From: an uncultured euryarchaeote
Lineage (GTDB): Archaea; Thermoplasmatota; Poseidoniia; Poseidoniales; Poseidoniaceae
DNA length: 14,469 nt
Direction of reading: 5' to 3'
NCBI GenBank assembly: GCA_937897365.1
Contig: CALCOP010000123.1
Span: 1 to 14,469, forward strand
The notes beneath the pieces were generated by a model that saw only the letters and a program-made list of their open reading frames with translations, ran no database searches and had not been told where the DNA came from. The position numbers were made by a program, and so were the translations under genes. This document shows, piece by piece, positions 1 to 6,997 of this stretch. The stretch's first letter is position 1, and every line of letters starts with the position of its first letter.

Positions 1-1
1 G

Positions 2-178
2 TCCGCATCCCTCGACTTTCGAATAATGCAGAACGACTCGACATTGCTCGACGAGGATGGTATCATCATCAATGAAATGACGGGACTACCAGCAGGAACG
101 CAAGTGACAAAAAATGCAAACGTGATGGTTATGCCGGCACAGCATGTTCATGAGAACGGCGCCATTCCAGATGAGTAA
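2..178 (+). CDS. 3' end of an unrecognised protein (truncated by window edge)
   Basis: An open frame enters from the left edge and runs 58 codons to a TAA at 176-178. Its composition looks coding: it is mixed polar and hydrophobic, with a run reading LDEDGIIINEMTGLPAG followed by a valine- and methionine-rich strand-like segment and a short acidic tail ending PDE. The other plus-strand frame beginning at base 1 stops after about 24 codons, which supports this frame. I do not recognise the family, and too little is present to assign a function. The alternating hydrophobic pattern suggests a beta-rich C-terminal domain, which is inference only. Its last 31 bases overlap, tail to tail, the 3' end of the receiver-domain gene on the opposite strand. 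Confidence 0.6.
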   Translation, partial: SASLDFRIMQNDSTLLDEDGIIINEMTGLPAGTQVTKNANVMVMPAQHVHENGAIPDE

Positions 179-828
179 GCATACCCAAGATACCCTACAC
201 CAGCAAGTGTAGCCACGAGAAGAAGTTTGAAGATTCTGCGTTTTGGTTTTACTTCAACATCTGTTGAAGCAGGAATGATTGCATCGGGGAGTTCGGCCAC
301 GAGAGCAGTTGGGAGAGGGAGGGCTGGCATGCCAGGAAGCGGGGGCAAGGGCATGAGACCTTCATCAGCGACGGGCTTTATTCGGTCTTCAGGATAGAGC
401 TTGTCGATATCTTCAAGTCCGGGTGCGTCTGGAATTGGCCCAAGTATTTGCTCCCAGTGTTGCTCAACTACAGATGATGAAATTGGCTTTTCAAGCCATG
501 CTACAGCCCCGGCCGAGTGGCTCGCATCCTCGGCTAATTGCGCCAAACGACGGGATGCGATGAACACAATGCGGCTTTCTCCGCCATGCTCTCTCATTTC
601 CAAAGCGGCAATATGGCCGTCAAGAGTCGGTAAATCGAGTGCTATAACTACTAATTCGGGGTCGAGGCGGATATATTCGTCAACTGCCTGATCACCGTCC
701 TCACACACTTCAACATTGAACTCCCGAACTTTGAAAATTTCCCGAAGGCGCATAAGAGACATCGAATTGTTGTCCACGATGAGGACCGTCGGAGCGGTTT
801 CATCCGATGTTGGCGTGACATATGCCAT
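148..828 (-). CDS. Membrane-anchored response-regulator receiver-like protein (degenerate)
   Basis: A 226-residue protein. Residues about 13-130 have the CheY-like receiver fold: beta-1 TVLIVDNN, a beta-3/loop PELVVIALDLPTLDG, and the conserved lysine in LEKP (K114). Ungapped alignment of the beta-3 loop with the usual PDLVLLDxxxPxxDG places alanine 63 where the phosphorylated aspartate belongs. Only one acid of the N-terminal acidic pair remains (D19, followed by N), and the switch Thr/Ser position is also altered. This therefore looks like a pseudo-receiver. A proline-rich linker (about 150-185) leads to a KPKRR cluster and one membrane helix (about 200-218) with a short tail. There is no output domain. 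It is the last gene of the LX-pfdA-ftsY-DUF1844 operon. The start at 828 is chosen because it lies 13 codons before the fold; an in-frame ATG at 861 is also possible, and neither has a clear ribosome binding site. Confidence 0.8.
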   Translation of the reverse strand: MAYVTPTSDETAPTVLIVDNNSMSLMRLREIFKVREFNVEVCEDGDQAVDEYIRLDPELVVIALDLPTLDGHIAALEMREHGGESRIVFIASRRLAQLAEDASHSAGAVAWLEKPISSSVVEQHWEQILGPIPDAPGLEDIDKLYPEDRIKPVADEGLMPLPPLPGMPALPLPTALVAELPDAIIPASTDVEVKPKRRIFKLLLVATLAGVGYLGYAYSSGMAPFS

Positions 829-882
829 GTGAATCAACTCGCTGAACTCGCCATCACACATCAATTAACCGCATTGGAAAGG

Positions 883-1260
883 TCATTCTTCGCTGTCTTC
901 GAGCGTACTGAGGTCTTCGACGGGTCCGCTCTGAGGATTCTCAAACGCTTCACGGATGGTTTCAGATTGTGCAGCATCACTTTCTGCTTCTCTGCGGCGA
1001 CTCGGTGCTTTGAGAAACTGTAATTGTAATTCACTTACGATGCCGTTCATCATACGTTCTTCATGGTCACTCAGGTTGCCCTTTGTCTTCGCTTGTAACA
1101 TCCGTAACAAATCGATAGCGGCCTTGGCCTCACCGAGATTGAACAGCATGTTACCTTCTTGATCCGGTAACATACCCATATGCAGTAATGCTGAGCGTTG
1201 AAACATGTGGACCAACTGGAAAAATTGTTCTGTCTCTTCATCCTTGAATGTGCCCGCCAT
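883..1260 (-). CDS. DUF1844 family protein
   Basis: A 125-residue soluble protein. Residues about 8-85 match the DUF1844 pattern as I know it: FFQLVHMFQRSALLHMG, then an asparagine-leucine-glycine segment, then AAIDLLRMLQAKTKGNLSDHEERM and a final helix ending LQLQFLKAP. The domain is all-helical by appearance. The last 40 residues are acidic and low-complexity (SDAAQSETIREAFE, ending LEDSEE). The function of the family is unknown, and it is best known from bacteria. The gene starts 43 bases after the ftsY stop and is followed closely by the receiver-like gene, so it probably shares the ftsY transcript. That position suggests a link with membrane targeting or envelope biology, but this is inference. 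The start is the only ATG before the conserved block; no Shine-Dalgarno sequence is evident. Confidence 0.85.
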   Translation of the reverse strand: MAGTFKDEETEQFFQLVHMFQRSALLHMGMLPDQEGNMLFNLGEAKAAIDLLRMLQAKTKGNLSDHEERMMNGIVSELQLQFLKAPSRRREAESDAAQSETIREAFENPQSGPVEDLSTLEDSEE

Positions 1261-1303
1261 GATGTTGCTAAAGAGAGGAAGTCTATGTCCTCATCGCCAG
1301 AAA

Positions 1304-2755
1304 TCAATCAAACATTTGTTCAAGCAACCAGTCAGGATCGAATTGTTTCAAATCATGATAACCTTGCCCAACCCCTGCGAAAACAATTGGGCGCCCAGTT
1401 GCAAATGCGATGGAAAGACCGGCTCCGCCCTTGGCATCAGTGTCGATTTTCGTAAGCACTGCGCCGTCAAATTTCATGATTTCTTGGAACATTTTGGCTT
1501 GCTCAACCGCGTCATTACCGGCAAGTGAGTCACCGACAAACAATGTAAGGTGTGGGTCGGCAACTCTGCTCACTTTGTTCAACTCATTCATGAGGTTGAC
1601 TTTGTTTTGCATCCTACCAGCCGTATCGACCAAAACGACATCGATTTTCTTTGCCTTGGCGGATTCGATTGCATCTCTGGCAATAGCCGCAGTATCGCCG
1701 CCGCGTTGGCTGGAAATACAACGGATTCCAAGATTTTCACAATGGCTTTCCAGTTGCTGAATAGCTCCCGCTCGAAACGTGTCCCCTGCAGCAGCAACGA
1801 CGGTGATCCCCTGGTCAAGAAGGCGTTGAGCGATTTTAGCGGCAGTTGTCGTCTTCCCAGTACCGTTCACGCCCACGAGCATGATGACAACGGGTGTATC
1901 GCCTGCCTCAATGAAGGATTTGACACTGGCATCAAAATCCCAGTAGCCAGCTGCAAGAATGTTTCTTAAAGCACGCTTAAGGGCTGCTTCCAAGACTTTC
2001 GCTAGGTCTGCGCCCCGACGCAGTCGAGCCCCCACCAAATTGGTTCGAAGAGCATCAATAACCGCAGTAACAGCATCGCTTGAAATGTCAGATTCAAGTA
2101 AAACCCATTCAAGTTCCTCAAGGAGATTGTCGAGTACTGCACCGGATTTGATGACGCGCCCCCCTTCAGAGACCACACCGCCGCCAAGATCAACTGCGAC
2201 TTTCGTTCCGGCTTCGGTCTCGATTTCAGCCTGTTTAACAGACCCTTTTGGAGCATTTTGAACACTGACGAGTTGTCGCCCTGTTGTCGTCCTCATCATC
2301 GATAGGTCAACATTGGAACCCTTCGGCCTCGCTACGCTGACAGCACCTCTCTTTTTCATTTCCTTTTGCTTTTTCAAGAGACGTTTTTCATCGATTCTTC
2401 GAGCCTTTTCAATACGCTTTCTTTCTTTGCGAGAAAGTTCAATTGGCAGTGCAATGTCTTCTTCATCATCAAAATCATCCCATTCATCACTCAAGGCGTT
2501 TTTCGACTCTGAAGCGTCAAGTGCGTCAAGATCTTCCCATTCGTCTTCGATGAAATCTGCAGGCGTTTCCACTTCACTTTCGACAGGCGATTGGGAGGGT
2601 GAATCGGTAATTGATTCGTGATTATCAGATGCCTCTGCGGCGGCGTTGAGCGCTTCTTGTGCTTCTTGCGATTCCGCTGCAGCCGAAAGTTCGTCAGTGT
2701 CAACTTCGGATGCAACCTCAGTTACTCGTTTTCTAAAACGGTCGAAAAGCCCCAT
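1304..2755 (-). CDS. ftsY: Signal recognition particle receptor FtsY
   Basis: A 483-residue SRP receptor GTPase that docks SRP-ribosome complexes at the membrane translocon. Residues 1-140 form a highly charged A region: an amphipathic start MGLFDRFRKRV, a long acidic stretch, then a lysine/arginine-rich segment near 108-137. The helical N domain follows at about 200-285. The G domain carries G1 GVNGTGKTT (295-303), DTFRAGAIQQL (325-335), G3 DTAGR (377-381), G4 TKID (435-438), the GGAG motif just after, and the family's C-terminal GVGQGYHDLKQFD. The FtsY-type ending, and the absence of the SRP54 M domain, separate it from SRP54. The start at 2755 is preferred over an upstream TTG at 2767 because GAGGGA lies 4 bases before it. 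It starts 8 bases after the pfdA stop, an order conserved in many archaea. Confidence 0.97.
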   Translation of the reverse strand: MGLFDRFRKRVTEVASEVDTDELSAAAESQEAQEALNAAAEASDNHESITDSPSQSPVESEVETPADFIEDEWEDLDALDASESKNALSDEWDDFDDEEDIALPIELSRKERKRIEKARRIDEKRLLKKQKEMKKRGAVSVARPKGSNVDLSMMRTTTGRQLVSVQNAPKGSVKQAEIETEAGTKVAVDLGGGVVSEGGRVIKSGAVLDNLLEELEWVLLESDISSDAVTAVIDALRTNLVGARLRRGADLAKVLEAALKRALRNILAAGYWDFDASVKSFIEAGDTPVVIMLVGVNGTGKTTTAAKIAQRLLDQGITVVAAAGDTFRAGAIQQLESHCENLGIRCISSQRGGDTAAIARDAIESAKAKKIDVVLVDTAGRMQNKVNLMNELNKVSRVADPHLTLFVGDSLAGNDAVEQAKMFQEIMKFDGAVLTKIDTDAKGGAGLSIAFATGRPIVFAGVGQGYHDLKQFDPDWLLEQMFD

Positions 2756-2759
2756 ACAA

Positions 2760-2765
2760 TCCCTC
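2760..2765 (-). promoter_or_regulatory. Ribosome binding site of ftsY
   Basis: GAGGGA on the minus strand, overlapping the TGA stop of pfdA and ending 4 bases before the ATG at 2755. It decides the ftsY start in favour of the MGLFDRF form and suggests that the ribosome finishing prefoldin alpha re-initiates on ftsY. Confidence 0.55.
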
Positions 2766-3324
2766 AATCATCCAATGTAAGTTCATTTCCAAAGCGGCTA
2801 CCTCGACGGGGTTGCCGTCGAGTCTGTTTTTCGGCGGAGGGTTCGCTGGACTTGGCTTCGTCAGATGTCTTTTCCGAGATTTGTGAACTTGATTTCGGTT
2901 GGAGTTGTTCTGCCGCAGTATTGAATTCTTGGGCGAGAGTGGTTATTTTCTCTTCTAATTGTGTTGATTGTTCAGAGAGTTCTTGATGGAGAAGGAGTAT
3001 GCCCTGTTTCCGTTCTATGGTCATTTTGTGTGCATCAGACCACGACTTTTGGCCAAAAATCCCACTTCCAATGTCAACCATAGCAGTTCCTTCTTTATCG
3101 CCTTCATGGACGTAATTAAGAGACACTCCTGAGCCAATAGAAAGTTGTGCCGATGCACGTCCTGTCGACATTGAATGGATGAGTTCATCAAGTATTGAAG
3201 ACGTGATATCGTGTTCTTCAAGGATAGCCGAAACCTGTTCAACACGTGCGTGGAGTGTGTCGAGTTGTTTGCGATGCGCGTCGATTGTACGCGCCATTTT
3301 TTGTAACTCGCTTCGTTCAACCAT
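2764..3324 (-). CDS. pfdA: Prefoldin alpha subunit (GimC alpha)
   Basis: A 186-residue prefoldin alpha subunit. In archaea two alpha and four beta subunits form a jellyfish-shaped hexamer that holds unfolded nascent chains for the chaperonin. The N-terminal coiled-coil helix (about 1-50, MVERSELQKMARTIDAHRKQ onward) leads to the beta-hairpin core, with the segments ISTGRASAQLSIGSGV-like and DKEGTAMVDIGSGIF (about 55-95). The C-terminal coiled coil (about 105-142) then returns. The family is usually about 140 residues; here there is an added charged tail of some 45 residues, rich in Ser, Lys, Glu and Arg. The open frame extends upstream to 3483, but that part overlaps ribosomal protein LX and reads as a non-family sequence, so the ATG at 3324 is chosen. 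It sits between LX and ftsY, the usual archaeal neighbours. Confidence 0.92.
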   Translation of the reverse strand: MVERSELQKMARTIDAHRKQLDTLHARVEQVSAILEEHDITSSILDELIHSMSTGRASAQLSIGSGVSLNYVHEGDKEGTAMVDIGSGIFGQKSWSDAHKMTIERKQGILLLHQELSEQSTQLEEKITTLAQEFNTAAEQLQPKSSSQISEKTSDEAKSSEPSAEKQTRRQPRRGSRFGNELTLDD

Positions 3325-3373
3325 GCGGCTCACGTAGCCCGTAGCGGTAATCCTTGATGAAGCCCTGCTTGGC

Positions 3374-3646
3374 TTATTCTTCTTCCTGTGGCGGAGTGAT
3401 TGGTCCACCTGCGGCGGCGATTTCTTCTCGGAAATGGTCCATAATTCGCGGGTCAGTGGAGGTTCGTGGGTCGATTTCATCAACTGAAGTGATATCGATA
3501 GAACGACGGTTCGCCTTGTGTCGAGAGCCCATTATCGAATATGCCCGATGTTCAGCATCAGCAGCGTCAGATGCGGGGAGGTCCATAGAAAATACTTGGC
3601 GCATACTGCCAAATGGTGCGATTCCTGATATGCGATAGGCCTTCAT
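3374..3646 (-). CDS. rplX: Large-subunit ribosomal protein LX (eL20/L18Ae family)
   Basis: A 90-residue homologue of archaeal ribosomal protein LX, the archaeal counterpart of eukaryotic L18A/L20. It opens MKAYRISGIAPFG, matching the family's MKxYRVxG beta strand. It continues through an alternating alpha/beta pattern with YSIMGSRHKANRRSIDI, the family's conserved GSKHxxKR-like basic segment, and IDEIDPRTSTDPRI. A short Pro/Glu tail ends PPQEEE. The start at 3646 is fixed by this N-terminus; an upstream extension to 3748 would read through the intergenic region. It is the first gene of the minus-strand operon, followed after 49 bases by prefoldin alpha. In many archaea L39e, L31e and aIF6 precede LX; here a divergent protease gene lies upstream instead. 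Confidence 0.88.
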   Translation of the reverse strand: MKAYRISGIAPFGSMRQVFSMDLPASDAADAEHRAYSIMGSRHKANRRSIDITSVDEIDPRTSTDPRIMDHFREEIAAAGGPITPPQEEE

Positions 3647-3671
3647 CGAAGTGGGCGACTCGCAAACCCGA

Positions 3672-3677
3672 CTTAAA
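3672..3677 (-). promoter_or_regulatory. Candidate TATA element for the LX-pfdA-ftsY operon
   Basis: TTTAAG on the minus strand lies 26-31 bases upstream of the LX start codon. That is the spacing expected for an archaeal TATA box if the transcript is leaderless or nearly so, and no Shine-Dalgarno sequence precedes the ATG. The match is short and the neighbourhood is GC-rich, so this is only a candidate. Confidence 0.3.
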
Positions 3678-3746
3678 CGCGCCGTCGCGCATTTTCTGCA
3701 AAAATAGACCGCGAGATTGACAAAGTTTGACGATTTAACGGGGGTC

Positions 3747-6700
3747 ATGCGACCGGCGTTGATTGTTACGATGTTGTTGTTGCTGCCTCTCGTACAGGGC
3801 TTTAGTCCCTCATTAAATCCTGAAAACAGCGTCGGAGTTGAACGGGTTTTAGTCTTGGATGAGGGTGTATGGTCTCAAGAGCAATGGGACTCGCTGAAAG
3901 ATTCCGGCCATACGCCTCTACGAATGCTGAGTTCAATGGAACTTTTGACTTGGAAATCACCAGAAGCTGTAGATGTGAGAGGGGTCTCAGAACATCCTGC
4001 CCCAGAAGTAGAGTATAGGGGGGATTTATCCAAATTTGATGAACACCAATCGTATCGTTTAGTGTTTGAACCAAGGTTACCTGCTTCTGCTGTTCATCAG
4101 ATTGTTACGACATTTGCCTCTCAAGGTTTAATCGTCTCCGCAAATGCAGAAAATTACGGTTCAGTTTTACCTCACATCGAAATTATAGAATGGCGTAAAG
4201 ATTTTTCTTTCTTCTCTGCACTTGACGGTTTATTATGGGTTGAACCGGTTTTAGAAACCGTTGCTCGCAACGCGCAGGTGAGTTCGCTTTTACAGCATGG
4301 ATCAATGACGGGAAACCCCTCATGGGAGCTTGGAATAAACGGTAATGGCGTCATTCTGGCAGTTGCTGATTCTGGACTTGATGCAGACCATGCGTGTTTT
4401 CGTAATGCTACGGTTGCTGGCGAAATCGGTTCTGAGGGTGAGAATTTAACAGATGGAATTGGCGAGGCTGGAGCTGGCCATCGGAAAGTGGTATTGCACA
4501 ACCAAACGATTGATTCAGGAGATACGCCTGGACATTCCGATTACCGTCACGGCACGCATGTTGCAGGGACACTATCATGCTACAATGTCTACGATATGCG
4601 CAACAATGTTCTTCCGAAAAACGGCTCGTCTCTCGCATATGCATCAAAACTCATCTTCCAAGATATCGTTAATGATTCTGGTTGGGTTCCACCAGATGTT
4701 GATGCACTGCTTGTTGAAGCGGGGTTGAATGGAGCGACGTTGCACTCGAACTCATGGGGTGATGCAACGACATCTTACACTGCTCGAACTGGTGATTTTG
4801 ATGCGTGGTCGATTGAAATGCCCTGGTCGCTTGCATTGATTGCACCAGGAAATAATGGAGGGCAATTACTTGAACCCGCGAATGGAAGAAATGTTATTGC
4901 TGTCGGAGCATCTGAAAAGTCCCAATCTACCGACAGATGGGCGTCATCATCAATTGGTCCAACAGAAGCAGGTACAAACGGGATTTTCGCACTCGCTGTA
5001 GGCACGTCTGTACAATCTGCTCGCGCTGACGGAATTGATGATTCTTACAACGACGCTTTACGGTCTTCAAGCGGCACAAGCATGGCTACACCCGCCGCCG
5101 CCAGTGTAGCTGCTCTTATCCAGCAAATGGTCGAACAAGGTTGGATCTCTGGTAAAGAAAACAGAACTTTAATTCCAGTAAGCGAGATGCGTCAAGAATG
5201 GGATAGTAGCGAGCACAATGCCACAAATAATCTCAGCCTTGCTGAAGGTTTTTCACCATCAGGAGCCTTGCTACGTGCATTGATGTCGCTGGCTGTAACG
5301 CCGCTTCCACAAGAAGTGCGAAATGGGGGGGCAGGGGGGTCAACTTTACAGAATTATTACGACGGGTGGGGGCAATTAAACATCTCAGAATTGGTCGATT
5401 TCAATTCAATTGAGCAACGATTACATCAGGGAGATGTCGCGCCTTTGGAACACCTGTGGGTTCACGACTCCTATCGTCTTGTAGACAAGACCCCGAAAGT
5501 ATGGTTACAAGAAAGACAAGGAGGCCTTGAGGCTCTTGAAAACCTCGTCGCCTCAACTTGGACAGGTGCTGATGCAGTCGGTCCCTTTTTGAAGACCGGA
5601 GAGGTTTGGGTTGAACGTTTTGACCTTGAAGGGGGCGATTTCAATGCTCGCTTAGCTTGGAATGCAGCTCCCGAACCTTATCTGGTAAGCGATTTGCAAC
5701 TCGTCGTGCGCCTCTCAAATGGTGAGATTGCCCTTGCAGGAGAGTTCCAGGCTGATGGAGACTCAACCCTATACGATCAGAACATTGCTGATTTTTGGAA
5801 TGATTCGCTGTTTCCAATGACAAACGAAACCACCGTTGCCGTATCGTTATCTGAAGACGACCTTGAGGGGGTTGATTGGGTTGAAGTCGAAGTGCGGGCC
5901 CGTTATGTATCGCCGGGTAATGAAAACAATTCAATTGGAATAGATGGAAATCAGGTTGGCTTTGCTTTAGCAGTAGAAGGCGTTGAGCGAGACTCAGATT
6001 CGTGGTCTGATGGAGATGGTGATGGAGTAGCGAATGTCGTAGACGCTTGCCCCAACCAAAATGCCTCATTTTGGGATAGTAATGAAGATGGGTGTATCGA
6101 TGACTCAGACGGTGACTTCATCGGGGACAACATCGATGTTTGCCCTCTTGAAAATGCCACACTATTCGATAAGGATGGCGATGGGTGTATTGACGATACT
6201 GACGGGGATGGAGTGTACGATGATGTCGACCTGTGTTTCACAACAGTCGTATCGATATTCTGGCCGGTCGATTTCTCAGGGTGCAGACCTGTCGATTCCT
6301 TGCCTGCAATTGATTTCTTACTCACTCCGGAAGATGGGGGGGTTTGGTATGATGTCCTACTTGTTGAGTGGAGTGTTACGGACAGTGATGCTGATCTGTT
6401 TGATACTGGTGCTGCGATTCACGTCCTGAACAGTTCGAGTACGGGAGGGTCGTATTCGATAGCATCATGCCTGAAACAAAATGTGGGGAATGGAACTTTT
6501 ACGTGTTCTTGGACCATCCCTGATGACCTCCCTGTTTGGGACATTCGTGGCGAATCTCTGCAGATTGAAATTCATGCTCAGAGTAGAAATAATTCACCAG
6601 AAGGTGACAAGGATATTGTGATACTCAGAGATGATGCAACTTTCACGAGTAATTGGAAAAATCCCCTCTTGGACACGGATGAAGAGGTATCTCCTTCAAA

Positions 6701-6884
6701 CGAAGGGCCCGCCTCCCAAAACAGAGCCTTCATGTGGGGTGTGATTGGAATCATAGCGGGATTCGTTTTGATGTATCAGTTTAGTTGGAATATTCGTCAA
6801 AAAACCGACCAAGAAAACGTCAGGCCGGCTTTTGGACACGATAGTGTGTGGTCGCTACCCCCGTCACTTGATGAAAACGAGTGA
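3747..6884 (+). CDS. Secreted membrane-anchored subtilisin-like (S8) serine protease with calcium-binding repeats
   Basis: A 1045-residue exported protease. It opens with a signal peptide (MRPALIVTMLLLLPLVQGF), then a likely propeptide (about 25-175). The S8 catalytic domain has the triad Asp208 (VADSGLD), His268 (HGTHVAG) and Ser445 (SGTSMATPAAAS), with oxyanion Asn369 (APGNNGG). A beta-rich region follows to about 745. Thrombospondin type-3-like calcium repeats rich in DGDGD and CP motifs lie at about 750-831, then an Ig-like region to about 965. One membrane helix (about 994-1014) is followed by a basic cytoplasmic tail. The protein is therefore probably displayed on the cell surface to degrade extracellular protein. 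The start at 3747 is preferred over TTG at 3717 because it opens directly into the signal peptide and follows a GGGGG run. It is divergent from the LX operon. Confidence 0.93.
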   Translation: MRPALIVTMLLLLPLVQGFSPSLNPENSVGVERVLVLDEGVWSQEQWDSLKDSGHTPLRMLSSMELLTWKSPEAVDVRGVSEHPAPEVEYRGDLSKFDEHQSYRLVFEPRLPASAVHQIVTTFASQGLIVSANAENYGSVLPHIEIIEWRKDFSFFSALDGLLWVEPVLETVARNAQVSSLLQHGSMTGNPSWELGINGNGVILAVADSGLDADHACFRNATVAGEIGSEGENLTDGIGEAGAGHRKVVLHNQTIDSGDTPGHSDYRHGTHVAGTLSCYNVYDMRNNVLPKNGSSLAYASKLIFQDIVNDSGWVPPDVDALLVEAGLNGATLHSNSWGDATTSYTARTGDFDAWSIEMPWSLALIAPGNNGGQLLEPANGRNVIAVGASEKSQSTDRWASSSIGPTEAGTNGIFALAVGTSVQSARADGIDDSYNDALRSSSGTSMATPAAASVAALIQQMVEQGWISGKENRTLIPVSEMRQEWDSSEHNATNNLSLAEGFSPSGALLRALMSLAVTPLPQEVRNGGAGGSTLQNYYDGWGQLNISELVDFNSIEQRLHQGDVAPLEHLWVHDSYRLVDKTPKVWLQERQGGLEALENLVASTWTGADAVGPFLKTGEVWVERFDLEGGDFNARLAWNAAPEPYLVSDLQLVVRLSNGEIALAGEFQADGDSTLYDQNIADFWNDSLFPMTNETTVAVSLSEDDLEGVDWVEVEVRARYVSPGNENNSIGIDGNQVGFALAVEGVERDSDSWSDGDGDGVANVVDACPNQNASFWDSNEDGCIDDSDGDFIGDNIDVCPLENATLFDKDGDGCIDDTDGDGVYDDVDLCFTTVVSIFWPVDFSGCRPVDSLPAIDFLLTPEDGGVWYDVLLVEWSVTDSDADLFDTGAAIHVLNSSSTGGSYSIASCLKQNVGNGTFTCSWTIPDDLPVWDIRGESLQIEIHAQSRNNSPEGDKDIVILRDDATFTSNWKNPLLDTDEEVSPSNEGPASQNRAFMWGVIGIIAGFVLMYQFSWNIRQKTDQENVRPAFGHDSVWSLPPSLDENE

Positions 6885-6983
6885 CGGAGAAGCCAAAATT
6901 ATGCCGTTATCGAAGAAGTTTGCAATCATGACAAGGGTCAACCTTGAAGGGTGGTGGCATCCTCGCCGACATATCCGCAACGC

Positions 6984-6991
6984 GGAGGGTG
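6984..6991 (+). promoter_or_regulatory. Ribosome binding site of the actin-like gene
   Basis: GGAGGGTG, a strong Shine-Dalgarno match, ends 6 bases before the ATG at 6998. It decides this start over an in-frame upstream codon at 6944 and is among the clearest ribosome binding sites in the window. Confidence 0.65.
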
Positions 6992-6997
6992 AAGAAT

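Noticed and set aside
3325..3483. N-terminal extension of prefoldin alpha
   Set aside because: It overlaps ribosomal protein LX in another frame and carries no prefoldin-like sequence.
3717..3746. TTG start ten codons upstream of the protease
   Set aside because: The added residues would precede the signal peptide with acidic residues, and the ATG at 3747 opens straight into a normal signal peptide.
5641..6069. Antisense open frame inside the protease, rich in His, Leu and Gln
   Set aside because: Composition is typical of the complement of an acidic coding sequence; no start signal or family match.
6000..6235. Possible DNA tandem repeat in the Asp-rich region of the protease
   Set aside because: The periodicity belongs to calcium-binding protein repeats (DGDG, CP spacing); the DNA units are diverged and are not a separate repeat element.
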